Positions 31,301-40,450 of a stretch of 64,000 bases of DNA are shown in pieces; the first letter of the stretch is position 1, and each line of letters begins with the position of its first letter. Location of the stretch: the NCBI RefSeq assembly GCF_000764305.2, contig NW_025936234.1, forward strand, positions 45,084 through 109,083, in the 5' to 3' direction. The position numbers were made by a program, and so were the translations under genes. Origin of the DNA: Hyalella azteca (lineage: Eukaryota; Arthropoda; Malacostraca; Amphipoda; Hyalellidae). The notes below the pieces were generated by a model that was not told the DNA's origin, ran no database searches, and was given only the letters and a program-made list of their open reading frames with translations.

Positions 31301-33360
31301 TATCCCTCTAAACATTGATGCATAATCTCAACTATTTTTTAATTTTTTCCTAATGGAACCTTCACCTCACATCTGTTGCAGGTGTATCCCGGCAAAAACA
31401 AATTCTGCTGCGATGGTCGCATTGTCATGGCACAGCAGCCTGGCATTTTTTATGTCACGCTGGGACTTATAATTATCACCAATGCCCTCTTCTTTGCCTT
31501 TGAGTGAGTTAACTCTTCTATATAAATCTAGACTAGGCACTCATTGTAAATAACCACTACTAATTAAGTACCTATGTGCTATGGTAGCTTGCTGACTCAG
31601 TGATGGTTGAGTTCTGCTAATGGGCACAACTAGAGCACATGAAATGAATGTAATTTCTGCCAATTAAGCTACATTTCCAGCTTTGAGTGACTCAATTTGA
31701 ATAATCCCTATTTACAAATATTATAATTTTTAAGCTCTTATAACTTCTATACCTGGTAACTAAATGGACGAATGGCACAATATATTCTTTGCACTTAGAG
31801 ATTACTATAATGATAATGCTCAGAAATTATCCATGTTAAGTTTTGATAATCTAATACTAAATCTTTATTTCATCGTCTTGTGTTGCAGTTGTCCATACCT
31901 GACACTGAACCTGTCACCTATAATCCCGTGTGTGGGGGCCGTGCTCTTCTTGTTTGTGCTGTCCACGCTGCTGCACACCAGTTTCTCCGACCCCGGCATC
32001 ATACCTCGCGCTACTTATGAAGAAGCACTCTACACCGAGAGGCAGATAGGTATGCACAACTTAAGCCTAAAATTTATTTTTGTAAGCAGCACTGGAGGTC
32101 GGTCTCAACGTCAGTCCGTGTCCTCCGATGGCCGGTCCTCCCCTGGTCTGGCCACCAGTCCCGTCAACTCGACCTCGCTGCCCGACCGCCGAGGCAAACC
32201 TGTGCCGCCGAAACAAGCGCAGCAGCAACAGCTCACTTTTGCTAAGGTCTGTAATCATTATTAATTCAACATAGTCGAGCTTAACCTGTAACCTACCTTA
32301 CTTGGAGCAAATACAACGCATACAATATAAGTATGTGGTTCTGAGCAAAGAGCAGTTTATCACGTTCAGTTCAACTTAGGAAATTTTTTATTGTAACCTA
32401 CGCATTTAAATCTTCACACGTTTGGCTGCAGATGTTGACCACCCAGAGCTCGTCTGGCCCCCAGCAGGCTTGGCCCTCGATGGGAGAGATATCAGCGCCT
32501 GCGTGGCCAAGGGCGGCTCGAGCTGCAGGTTTGTAGCTCGAATAGCCTACTGCCTTTTCTGCTAACCAGTTGCCTCGTTTTCAAGTCATTTTCAACAGGC
32601 ATTTGGGCTTTTGACAAAAGCAGCACTTCTAGCAATTAAATCAATGAATGTATTGAAATTATTGAAACGATATCTCTCTGGAATTTCAATCCTTGAAACG
32701 TAATGTTGCCTCTGCAGCATGTGTATCAAAACCTTATTATCTTAGAATGAGTGACTCTGTTACCTTGTTTGGTGTATTGCTCTCTGTACTGCCTCAGCGC
32801 CGACTGGCGGAGGCATCTCTCGCAGTGGCGGCGTTCATGAAGATGAGGATGACGTAAGTCGCTTCGTCGCCCCCGACTACAGCCAGACGTACTCCATGGG
32901 GTTTGATGCTATACTAAGTAACGCGCTCAGCTCCAGCCCCTCTGCAGGCGAGTTTATTTTACTTTGTTTAGTTACGTGTAGGATTCTTCTCTGACGGGTT
33001 CTTCAGCTTGTGAACCACGATGCTTAGAAGCTAGGTTTTACATACTGTGCACTTCTATGTCGTCACTCCGAGAGGCACATCTACATTTTTGAAATGCTGT
33101 GAGATATAGGTGCGGATGGATAGGTAGTTCTTACACGACATTAGGTGGTGCAATTTAGTTGCTGCAATAGCCAATGTTAGCTCATGCTGCACCAACACTG
33201 ATCTTTTGATCTGATTTGTATCAAAATACGAATTTGTTTGCTAGATATGATAAATGGTTGTAATGCAAGAATTTTATTTCATACAGGCCAGGGCACCAAG
33301 AAAAACAAGAAAGGCAAGAAGAAGTCGAAGCCCGTGTTGCTCTTCGCTTCGGGGTACTGA
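22206..33360 (+). CDS. RNF10: RNF10, RING-finger E3 ubiquitin ligase (exons 2-14)
   Basis: RNF10 is a C3HC4 RING E3 ligase; in mammals it ubiquitinates small-subunit ribosomal proteins of stalled ribosomes. Exons are 22206-22399, 22624-22880, 23398-23502, 23787-23973, 24347-24468, 24984-25152, 25521-26408, 26595-26732, 27425-27657, then one of 27906-28062 or 32090-32246, one of 28629-28725 or 32432-32528, then 32798-32947 and 33287-33360. With exon 1 (1579-1678) they total 2871 nt, or 956 residues; the human protein is about 810. The order of blocks follows RNF10: basic N-terminus, [39 protein letters not shown], coiled basic segment, FAKML, and a [17 protein letters not shown] tail. Introns after 27657 and 32947 start with GC. 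Exons 11-12 are duplicated around inserted ZDHHC exons. Confidence 0.95.
22400..23397 (+). other. RNF10 introns 2 and 3
   Basis: Outside exon 3 this is AT-rich intron. Intron 2 is homologous to 3188-3411. Nothing else is recognisable. Confidence 0.6.
22624..22880 (+). CDS. RNF10: RNF10 exon 3
   Basis: Reads [20 protein letters not shown], later [11 protein letters not shown] and [12 protein letters not shown]. The last motif matches the FLQA..CQF anchor of RNF10. Acceptor TTTTCCAG, donor TAG|GTATTT. The truncated copy of this exon is at 3412-3512. Confidence 0.92.
23398..23502 (+). CDS. RNF10: RNF10 exon 4
   Basis: Continues [20 protein letters not shown] and a Pro/Ala-rich stretch. Acceptor ATCTTCAG, donor GG|GTGAGC, phase 2. 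Confidence 0.88.
23787..23973 (+). CDS. RNF10: RNF10 exon 5, first half of RING
   Basis: Contains [20 protein letters not shown] followed by [12 protein letters not shown], the first Cys pair of the C3HC4 RING. Acceptor TTTGCGCAG, donor AAG|GTGATC. Confidence 0.94.
24347..24468 (+). CDS. RNF10: RNF10 exon 6, second half of RING
   Basis: Reads [20 protein letters not shown] and [16 protein letters not shown], completing the RING (C-x-H-x2-C-x2-C, then C-x2-C). All eight metal ligands are present across exons 5 and 6, so the ligase fold should be intact. Confidence 0.95.
24984..25152 (+). CDS. RNF10: RNF10 exon 7
   Basis: [20 protein letters not shown], then a basic stretch ending in ATPAK. 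It corresponds to the RNF10 region with TMQLMKREKG after the RING. Phases match both neighbours. Confidence 0.9.
25521..26408 (+). CDS. RNF10: RNF10 exon 8 (large central exon)
   Basis: An 888-bp exon of 296 codons. It has [10 protein letters not shown] near the start, a long Ser/Asp/Glu-rich linker, and [20 protein letters not shown] with LTSEYGG near the end, all RNF10 landmarks. Acceptor TTTAAG, donor AAG|GTATTT. Confidence 0.94.
26595..26732 (+). CDS. RNF10: RNF10 exon 9
   Basis: [20 protein letters not shown], then [17 protein letters not shown], matching RNF10's EDVRQRHRYLSHLPL..ELxLQPP. The exon is phase 0 at both ends. Confidence 0.93.
26766..26897. repeat. Three-palindrome repeat, single copy in RNF10 intron 9
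   Basis: Starts 33 bp after the exon 9 donor. It has the same three palindromic blocks as at 16691-17260, with small changes. Confidence 0.85.
27425..27657 (+). CDS. RNF10: RNF10 exon 10, ends in GC donor
   Basis: A charged helical segment ([20 protein letters not shown]) followed by a Gly-rich stretch and [13 protein letters not shown]. The donor is AG|GCAAGG; no GT donor in phase is near, and the join to exon 11 gives SSSTGGR in frame. Confidence 0.9.
27906..28062 (+). CDS. RNF10: RNF10 exon 11, copy A
   Basis: [20 protein letters not shown] through QQQQLTFAK. The second copy at 32090-32246 differs by one residue (HRQ versus QRQ) and a few silent changes. Acceptor GTAAGCAG, donor AAG|GTCTGT. 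Confidence 0.9.
28629..28725 (+). CDS. RNF10: RNF10 exon 12, copy A
   Basis: [19 protein letters not shown] and a Trp/Ala-rich end. With exon 11 it makes FAKML, equivalent to the FAQML of RNF10. Copy B at 32432-32528 has one residue change (V to M). Confidence 0.88.
29283..29609 (+). CDS. Possible ZDHHC first coding exon (copy 1 only)
   Basis: ATG at 29283 opens [15 protein letters not shown], followed by a long Ser/Thr/Ala-rich disordered stretch, ending GQR|GTTTGT in phase 0, which would join to the Cys-rich exon at 30853. In copy 2 the sequence right after MQHHS is missing (909 bp) and reads CAA|GTAATA, also phase 0. Whether this exon is used is uncertain, because a well-placed ATG occurs later at 31165. 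Confidence 0.45.
30853..31197 (+). pseudogene. ZDHHC Cys-rich exon, copy 1
   Basis: Acceptor TTGTTTCTGCAG, donor CAG|GTAGGT, 115 codons in phase 0. About 27 cysteines occur in the first 92 residues ([15 protein letters not shown] and similar). The end reads [11 protein letters not shown], which lines up with the RRKWEVFPGRNKF entry of ZDHHC14. The ATG at 31165 has a good context and could be the true start, leaving the Cys-rich part untranslated. It is listed as a duplicate because the gene's catalytic exons follow the other copy. Confidence 0.6.
31382..31503 (+). pseudogene. ZDHHC TM1 exon, copy 1
   Basis: [19 protein letters not shown] followed by membrane segment 1 ([18 protein letters not shown]). 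Splice sites are intact. It is identical in protein to 49965-50086. Confidence 0.85.
31889..32049 (+). pseudogene. ZDHHC TM2-DPG exon, copy 1
   Basis: [20 protein letters not shown]2, and the family DPG motif in [16 protein letters not shown]. The donor is followed within about 40 bp by RNF10 exon 11 copy B, so no ZDHHC catalytic exon can follow in this copy without crossing RNF10. Confidence 0.87.
32090..32246 (+). CDS. RNF10: RNF10 exon 11, copy B
   Basis: Second copy of the exon at 27906-28062, placed just after the inserted ZDHHC exon copy with only about 40 bp between. It is the copy adjacent to exons 13 and 14, so it may be the authentic continuation. Including both copies of exons 11 and 12 (254 bp each pair) would break the frame, so only one pair can be used. 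Confidence 0.85.
32432..32528 (+). CDS. RNF10: RNF10 exon 12, copy B
   Basis: Second copy of 28629-28725 with intact splice sites. The intron between copies B of exons 11 and 12 is about 390 bp shorter than between copies A. Confidence 0.85.
32798..32947 (+). CDS. RNF10: RNF10 exon 13, ends in GC donor
   Basis: [16 protein letters not shown], then [21 protein letters not shown], matching RNF10's SFSQAIEAAF region. The donor is CAG|GCGAGT. Using it, exon 14 reads [15 protein letters not shown]; the nearest GT alternative gives an unrelated tail. Confidence 0.9.
33287..33360 (+). CDS. RNF10: RNF10 exon 14 (stop)
   Basis: Lys-rich tail [20 protein letters not shown] and TGA at 33358, matching the KKxKKQKxKLLFS end of RNF10. 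Confidence 0.93.
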
Positions 33361-35120
33361 ACTACCAGCCAACTGCTTCCTGATCATGCAGCTTCATCTG
33401 GCCACTTGAACTATCGAAGCTCAGCATCGAGCAAATGTATTGCAGCCGTTTTAATGCAAAACAATTAGAGCGCTATCAGATGCTTCACCGTAACTCATAC
33501 GTTAGCAGATTTGAGTTAAAATTTTACTATCGGCTACCTCGCAATTAATTGGAAGAGCTGTGGTTCATGCCAAAGGCATTTCTTCTCGAGGATGTGATAT
33601 GATGAACATGATGAAAATATACCAGCAACAATTCCATGTTGTCGATGCGGATAATGTGATTTGGATCACTCATAATTTAGATACTGAATGAACACCATAG
33701 AGTTTTAGCCCTGTATATATGACCGTAATAATTATCAAATGTTTAAAGTCCGATTTAGAAACGGGATTCTTTTTATTTAACATCAAGAAAATAAAGCAAA
33801 ATTTTGTGGGCTAAAGAGAAAGAGGGAGAGACGCAAGTATGTGCATTCTGCAAGCTTGTCGTATCAATTCCTTATCCATAATGCAGAGGTCGTCGAACTT
33901 TGAGCTGGGGGACGAAGTACTATGATAGTAACTACACGGTGACAACTAGTTCAGTTAATGCCAAGGGAAAACTCGCAAGAAAACGGTTCCAAAGACAAAC
34001 CTGAAATGGGTTAGGAAATGTGTACATGCGGATTAATCTAAGTTCATGCGAGAACTAGAGTATCCTCACTATCTAAATCTAATCCCTGCAATGGAGGAAG
34101 CGATGCTTTCTTTATTTCGAGCTAAAATGTTAGATAATGAAGAAATTGTTACTCAATCTGTTTTCGCTTGAAGTATTTACTATGTCCGACGAAGTAAATT
34201 AAAATTGACCATCACTGTTTATTAAGCGTTAAGCGAAGTTACAGCGATTTCTCGGCAGGTAATCTGGCTTGTTCAGTCATCAGCATAGAGTGGTTCAGTT
34301 CATAAAGTTTCGTGGTCCATTCGTATTATTCACGGATATTCTTGTGCTGGGTTTTCTCAATGGAACTACTTGCTTGAAAACGTTAAATAGTATTTAATTC
34401 ATACCGTCGATAGAGAATGACCCAATTCTGACATGGGGAGGTTTCATGAGAAGTTTTCACACAACTGCTTGCGTTATTTAACTTGTTCACGACAACATCC
34501 CTGTGTTTATTTGAGACGTCATATAAGATTCTCGGAAGTATTATTTACACAGTTTGCTAAAAACTTGCTTTCAGTTTACTCGTATGTTATTTTAGTCAGT
34601 CGCTGAATTAGTTTTCATGTATTGAAGCGTCCTTGGTTTAAAGGTTACATTTACTTTGGAATGTATGTTATTACCTTTATTAATATGGCATCGTAAGCTA
34701 GCTGTTGGTTTTTGTTAACGTATTGAAAGTTTGTGGACACCCACCACGTTTTTTATATATGCTACGAATGCCTTGAGATGAATAATTTGAGGAATGTTAT
34801 GCCTTCATTTGGTTCAGTAATCCTCTACCTTGTATAATTTAAGGTTTTAAAATTCTGACTAACGGCATTATCTTGCTGATTGCATGTTACATCTTTGGCT
34901 TTTTTTTTTCTTTTACAGTTTATCAGTTACAAGTGTACCTTTGCCCGAATGCTCGGTATTAAGTTATTAATTCCCGTTAGCTTGATGATTCGTGTGTGAG
35001 AAAACACCAACGATGGGCACGGTGTCCGGAATTGAGTTAGTTTGTTTTACGCGCCGCGTTAATTTTTTATGTATTTTTTGAGTTGGATCGTCGGCGAGTG
35101 TATACCCGGAAATAAACTGT
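33361..35120 (+). other. RNF10 3' UTR / downstream region
   Basis: No open frames of note. AATAAA signals are at 33790-33795 and 35111-35116. A diverged copy of about 33610-35200 is at 42430-43470, including the GGAAATAAACTGT block. Confidence 0.55.
33790..33795 (+). terminator. Candidate poly(A) signal for RNF10
   Basis: AATAAA about 430 bp after the RNF10 stop. A second AATAAA at 35111 would give a much longer 3' UTR. Confidence 0.4.
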
Positions 35121-35439
35121 TGTATTTTACATGCCTTTACTTGACCGCTTCGTTTTATCGTTATTGAATTTTCATAGATCATGTTATGTTCCTTGTGATG
35201 AGCTGTGTCGGTGAAATGGAGCAACTGAAAAAACTCAGTTTGAATATCTCATAGGAGATATTTCAAACTGTTCTCTTGAATTATATGTCATTCTTTAATA
35301 TAATGGCAATCCTCAGTCTGCACAGTGCCAGCTCCATCTGTCATCTGTGGTACGATAAACTTCAGGCCAGTATGCTGTCTTTGGTTGTTCTCATTTGTTG
35401 TCTTATGATAACGAACGCTACCCCTAATGAAATGGTCGT

Positions 35440-35947
35440 GAAATTAGACCTCACTGTACCTAGATGGCCATGTCTGACGAAACTGCGCCCACGGTTGCTG
35501 CCACCGCCCTGTCATGTCCTGGGACCCTACAGATGCAACAATAACAGTGAGCCATGTTGGTGATAATGGTAGTTTGAGGCGGGAAATCATCTGGAGAGCT
35601 GAAATATTGGCTGATGGTGGTGATAGCTGTTCGATGTAGGCTGAAGGTGGGAGATGTTCTGTATGTCCCTGTACTACAGAAGACCCCAGACATACAGGGC
35701 AGGACATACAGAAGACCCCAGCCCAGTAGAGGGATGGGTCCTCTAGTGCTTGTGTAGTTTTTGTGGTATATTGGTATATGATGCACCCATTGTCTATCTT
35801 GGCTCTAAGTATTGCTCTGTAAATGCGAAGCAGGACAAGCCGGTCGGATCCCAGGACTGTCCGGTAAGGTGCATGCACCATCAAGTTCATCCCCTTAATG
35901 GACGCCGCCTTTAAGCATCTACATGTGAAGATTCCATGAGAGCTCAC
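35440..35947 (-). mobile_element. LINE ORF2 C-terminal remnant
   Basis: The minus-strand frame reads GSDRLVLLRIYRAILRAKID and NGCIIY, the post-RT segment typical of jockey-like non-LTR elements (LYRALVRSKLDYGCxxY), followed by HLPPSAYIEQLSPPSANISAL. It is a fragment; no RT core is nearby. Confidence 0.65.
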
Positions 35948-36289
35948 TTTCCCACTTCGTGTCAGAAATTTGACTGTGTAGGACAGAGTATTTTGTTTGC
36001 CTTGCTGGAGCAGTGGAGGGAGGGGCGATTACTTTGGAAGTGCACACTGCCCGGCCACGATTTTGTACCCTAAAAATGAGAAAAACCACGGTCCACTAAT
36101 TGGTGCGATTTTTAGCCGTTAGTATTCTGCGCACAAGGGAGGACACACGAAGAGATGATGCACAGATCATTAAATCGTCATAAATCGATTATTGCAAGCT
36201 AGAGGTGATGACGTTTAGGGCCGTCAGGAATAGGGTGCAGCTAACCACACTGACCTGCTAGACTTCCTGGTGCTGCTCCTGTAGAGGTG

Positions 36290-36564
36290 AGAAAGACTCT
36301 CCCATCCTCACCCTGAAGTTATTCTTCGAACAGCATTAGTTTAATCCCACCCTCACCATCTTTCTATCATTCGCAGAGCAATAGTTTAAGCCCCCATAGA
36401 GGCCCCCATTACTTTATGATGTAATTTTAGTACTTGGTATTTACATGCCTTTAAAATTGGTATTTACATGCCTTTACACTGTGGTATTTTACATGCCTTT
36501 ACTTAAGCGTTTATTGTCTCTAAAATTTCTTTGGTGATGCAATGTTCCTTGTGATGAGCTAGGT
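36290..36564. repeat. Fragment homologous to 42305-43450
   Basis: CCTGAAGTTATTCTTCGAAC at 36312 and 42310, and TTACTTAAGCGTTTATTGTC at 36498 and 43384. Sequence between these blocks in the second copy is missing here. The fragment stops at GAGCTAGGT, where the adapter begins. Confidence 0.85.
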
Positions 36565-36602
36565 CTGTCTCTTATACACATCTAGATGTGTATAAGAGAC
36601 AG
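36565..36602. other. Nextera mate-pair junction adapter (38 bp)
   Basis: CTGTCTCTTATACACATCT followed directly by its reverse complement AGATGTGTATAAGAGACAG. This is the Tn5 mosaic end in the head-to-head form created when mate-pair fragments are circularised. It is library sequence, not genome, and marks a chimeric join. Confidence 0.98.
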
Positions 36603-36891
36603 CAGCTACTGTTATGTCTTTGGAGATCCAGCAGCGGTCGCATATTGGCAGCAGCCTTGGCAGCGCCAGTGATGCCTCAGCTGGCCACAACAACAATGCC
36701 ACATTTTATATTATGAAACAATATTTTCAGAATTACTGAGATAAATATAACTATTGAATTTAAAAATTGTATTTTGCTGTTCTAATGCTTGATATTAATC
36801 CGCTATTTTCATGTCCTNGACAAATCCAGTAGTTTGAAGGTTGATGGCTGGGGTCCTATCCTTAATGATGAGGGCCTCAGCTATCATGAGT
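36603..36891. other. Short segment between two adapter traces, with one N at 36818
   Basis: A 289-bp segment bounded by adapter on both sides and containing an N. It holds no recognisable gene, and its genomic origin cannot be trusted. Confidence 0.7.
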
Positions 36892-36907
36892 CTGTCTCTT
36901 ATACACA
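36892..36907. other. Partial Nextera adapter (16 bp)
   Basis: CTGTCTCTTATACACA, the first 16 bases of the mosaic-end sequence, then a switch to sequence that also occurs from about 44263. Confidence 0.9.
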
Positions 36908-37150
36908 ATTTCATTCGTCTATACTGTTGAAAAGTGCACTCAGTAGTTGTTTTCTAAGGACGATGAAATATCCGCTTTGTTTACGTTCAGAATCAGAAAA
37001 TACAGCTTTCACCGTTAGCGGTGGGACTTTGTCGTTTTAAAACTTGGAGAATCAATGTTTCATTAAAAGGTAATATGATTTCTATATGTGAATAATGTGA
37101 TTATTCAAAATTAAACAACTAATAAATTTCTTATGATTATTGATACTAAA
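36906..37150. repeat. Copy of 44263-44520
   Basis: ATTTCATTCGTCTATACTGT through to ATTTTCGAAGCACGTA recurs with a few percent divergence. It starts right at the partial adapter. Confidence 0.85.
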
Positions 37151-37247
37151 TTTTCGAAGCACGTAGGTACAAGTTACAACAGAGCCTGAGGATTAGACGG
37201 AAAACTAAGAACTTCAAGCCTTCAAGGTGAAGAAGTGGCCAAGACAC

Positions 37248-37919
37248 TAAGGCCCCTTTCACACAGGGCAGTAAATACTGCCAGCGTCCGACAGTATTTA
37301 CTGCCGAACCTTAGCGGACATACGAAATGTGCACTGCTGTTCACACACGACTGCTTTTACTGCGGCGTACAATTTGACGCCTGACGCCCGCGTCTGTCCT
37401 GCTAAAACTGCGGCGGTAGATTTGCCGCGACAGTTTAGCTTGCAATGGTATTCAATGTAATCTTTCACACTGGGTGGTTATTGACGCCACATCCCAGCAG
37501 ACAGTGGTGCCGTATTTTAGGTGCATAATAAACAGCACTGCTAGACTGATAGATTATAGACTGATATTGTAACATAAATATCGGTGCATAAATATTGTTA
37601 CATAAAAATAAAGATATACATTGTTAAATATATATTTCCTTAAAGTGATAGAGATATATTTTATAAAAGATATATTTTCCATAAAATATATATGTAGGTA
37701 TTTCCATAGAGATGTATTTACATCATGCTCACATAGAGATATATTTTCATAAAAAAATATTGTTACATGAACATAGAGATGGACTGATGGTGCATAAAGC
37801 ACTGCAAGACTGATAGATCCCAGCAGTAAAAAGCGCCTCGTGTGAAAGATTGCGCTGTAAATACTGCCGCGGCATTTTTGACGCGCGCAGTATCTACTGC
37901 CCTGTGTGAAAGGGGCTTT
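37248..37919. mobile_element. Inverted-repeat element (about 670 bp)
   Basis: Ends AAGGCCCCTTTCACACAGG..GCAGTA and, inverted, AAAGCCCCTTTCACACAGG..GCAGTA, each about 25 bp. Subterminal repeats (ACTGCC, GACGC) are also inverted. There is no coding frame. It resembles non-autonomous cut-and-paste elements; the superfamily is not certain. Confidence 0.85.
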
Positions 37920-37993
37920 AGGCTAAGTTGCTAACCAATTCAGGACTTCAAGTAAAGTGATGTGAAGTATAGTGGCAAAGCATAGTGTTTTTT

Positions 37994-38037
37994 AGACTCT
38001 AAGAATAAAACATTTTCATGTTTTATTCTTAGAGTCT
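37994..38037. other. Perfect 19-bp hairpin
   Basis: AGACTCTAAGAATAAAACA, six-base loop TTTTCA, then the exact reverse complement. It could be a foldback element end or another inverted library/assembly join near the adapter site. Confidence 0.85.
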
Positions 38038-38218
38038 ATCTTATCTTTATCTTAACATAAAAGAACATTTTCATGGTAATATTGTATCATAGTTACGTCA
38101 TTATCCTGTATAGTTTGCTAAATTTATGTTTAATTATCAAGCCTTAAATTTTCATCATGATTCGCTACAGCAAAGAAGAAAGAACAAAAATTATCGCTAC
38201 AGTCAATAACGATGTCAA

Positions 38219-38488
38219 TAGGGTAAACGCGGTATATTCCGACATTGTAGGTAATTCCGTCACCTCTCCAGCTTTTCCTTTATATTAAGCTTTGTTTTAG
38301 TTCCATGCGTTCATTGATAGTTGAAATGGTGACATCATACATTTGCGTGTCGAAATACTGCAAAAACACTAGGTCTTGGCCATCTAGTGGGAAAATATTG
38401 AGATCCAAAGAGAGACAATGCATGCCACGTGGTGAGATCATCGAAAAATGTGTCAAATTTGACAGTTGACATGGCCCTACCAAATAGT
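38219..38488. repeat. Copy of 45303-45573
   Basis: GGTAAACGCGGTATATTCCG and the following 260 bp recur with few changes. The copy runs into the N gap. Confidence 0.85.
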
Positions 38489-39178
38489 NNNNNNNNNNNN
38501 NNNNNNNNNNNNNNNNNNNNNNNNNNNNNNNNNNNNNNNNNNNNNNNNNNNNNNNNNNNNNNNNNNNNNNNNNNNNNNNNNNNNNNNNNNNNNNNNNNNN
38601 NNNNNNNNNNNNNNNNNNNNNNNNNNNNNNNNNNNNNNNNNNNNNNNNNNNNNNNNNNNNNNNNNNNNNNNNNNNNNNNNNNNNNNNNNNNNNNNNNNNN
38701 NNNNNNNNNNNNNNNNNNNNNNNNNNNNNNNNNNNNNNNNNNNNNNNNNNNNNNNNNNNNNNNNNNNNNNNNNNNNNNNNNNNNNNNNNNNNNNNNNNNN
38801 NNNNNNNNNNNNNNNNNNNNNNNNNNNNNNNNNNNNNNNNNNNNNNNNNNNNNNNNNNNNNNNNNNNNNNNNNNNNNNNNNNNNNNNNNNNNNNNNNNNN
38901 NNNNNNNNNNNNNNNNNNNNNNNNNNNNNNNNNNNNNNNNNNNNNNNNNNNNNNNNNNNNNNNNNNNNNNNNNNNNNNNNNNNNNNNNNNNNNNNNNNNN
39001 NNNNNNNNNNNNNNNNNNNNNNNNNNNNNNNNNNNNNNNNNNNNNNNNNNNNNNNNNNNNNNNNNNNNNNNNNNNNNNNNNNNNNNNNNNNNNNNNNNNN
39101 NNNNNNNNNNNNNNNNNNNNNNNNNNNNNNNNNNNNNNNNNNNNNNNNNNNNNNNNNNNNNNNNNNNNNNNNNNNNNN
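38489..39178. other. Assembly gap (690 N)
   Basis: Unsequenced. The flanks match the repeat at 45303-45960, so the gap lies inside a repeat copy. Confidence 0.99.
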
Positions 39179-39427
39179 TTGCGGATATCAAAAATTTGCA
39201 CTCTCGTCAGAAACACTAATGAAGGTTATGAAAGCAACGAAGAGAAGAGCCCTATTTTGTCAAAACAATTGTGGTGGGCATTTAAAAGATATTATATATA
39301 AAAACTATGATACAATATTACCATAAAAATGTTCTTCTTTTAAATAAATCAAGTTTCAACTTCATAACGTTCTTAGTTTTTTTATTTATTAACAAATTAA
39401 AAGGGTTACTTAATTCTGAAACACCCT

Positions 39428-39610
39428 GTATTTGCTGATTATAAGTGGTAAATAAATTAATAGACGATTAAGTTAAGAGATGGTTTTAGACACATAAAAA
39501 CTAGTTCTGATACAGCTTGGAATTAGACCACAGCTCGTTCTGAGCTGTGTTATATTCCGGTACAGCTCACACAGGGCGTCGGAATTACGAATTACGGTTT
39601 TGAAGCGCTC
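39428..39610. repeat. Copy of part of 45660-45960
   Basis: TTTGCTGATTATAAGTGGTA and the later ACAGCTCACACAG block are shared. It continues the same repeat unit after the gap. Confidence 0.75.
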
Positions 39611-39839
39611 TATCTACAACAGGCTGGAATTCTAAGAATGGAAGTTCACTTATAAAAAAGCTTTCCGCTCAAGCTGAAAAGCTTTCCCACAGTGCTGTGC
39701 CAGGTGACTGACTAAAGTGACTATAAATGAAAAGGAGGATCAAAAGTGAACAAAATGTTTCAATTTTATAGGACATTAGATTTGTAAAAGAATTATTTGG
39801 ATGTCTCTTGTTTGATAGATATTTTTTATTTGACTTTTA

Positions 39840-40025
39840 TTTACCATCAACCAATCACAGCTTGAAAGCATCCCCATCAACCAATCACAGCTTGAAAGCA
39901 TCCCCATCAACCAATCGCAGCTAGAAAGCAGTTAACATTACAATTCCATTATCCAACCACAGGTGGAAAGCTGAAAGTGAAAGGTGCTGAAATCACAATC
40001 CTATCAACCAATCACAGCTGGAATT
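39840..40025. repeat. CCATCAACCAATCACAGCT repeats
   Basis: Four to five units of about 30 bp, the first three nearly perfect (CATCAACCAATCACAGCTTG), the later ones diverged. They contain CCAAT boxes by sequence only. Confidence 0.8.
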
Positions 40026-40239
40026 CTGAATGGGATAGGATATGTAAATAATGGACTGAAAGTGTAAAGTTCCTAGCCTTTCCAAGTTTTCAGGTCCTGC
40101 TTTCCAATGTGCTATGTGTACTGGTTAATTTATTATCCCTCTGGAATTCCACACTGATCTACAAGTCTATGGATATCACACTGTGCATTTCAGTGACTTG
40201 GGAATTAGTCTCACAATATGCCAAATTTAGTCACACCCA

Positions 40240-40450
40240 GCGTTGGAATTTAGCAATTTTGTAGATTTTCAATGCTAAAGGCTTTTAAATGAATATTGCA
40301 ACAGTTTGTGATGTTTCATCATTGTTGGCGCATAGTGTGGTGTTTTGAGAGTGACGTAAAGCAATCAGAACTCGAGTTGCGCATACGGTGATCTTTTTAT
40401 AGCCATTCATTTCTTGCTATGTCCTTAAAGTGTCGGAATATGGTGTGTTA
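40240..40450. repeat. TGTCGGAATATA repeat family, diverged copy
   Basis: Related to 18352-18560 by the GGCTTTTAAATGAATATTGCAA and TCCTTAAAGTGTCGGAATAT blocks. Confidence 0.7.

Larger units (their letters stand above)
28945..32060 (+). repeat. ZDHHC 5' exons, copy 1, embedded in RNF10
   Basis: A copy of the ZDHHC upstream region and first membrane exons (29283-29609, 30853-31197, 31382-31503, 31889-32049), on the same strand as and inside RNF10. The other copy is 48443-50640. Exonic differences are few and mostly silent. Copy 1 holds about 909 bp (29302-30210) missing from copy 2. Copy 2 has a four-fold exon-end array absent here. Confidence 0.9.
32060..32740 (+). repeat. RNF10 exon 11-12 duplication, copy B
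   Basis: Begins within a few bases of the end of ZDHHC copy 1 (at CTTAAGCCTAAAATTTATTT) and continues into exons 13-14. The transition is clean, with no target-site duplication seen. Confidence 0.85.

Noticed and set aside
31764..32264. 166-codon frame fusing ZDHHC TM2 to RNF10 exon 11
   Set aside because: The frame reads through an intron and the copy junction near 32060; each part has its own splice sites and belongs to a different gene.
38280..39326. Open frames of about 290-300 codons on both strands
   Set aside because: They are created by the 690-N gap read as open sequence; no real coding is present.
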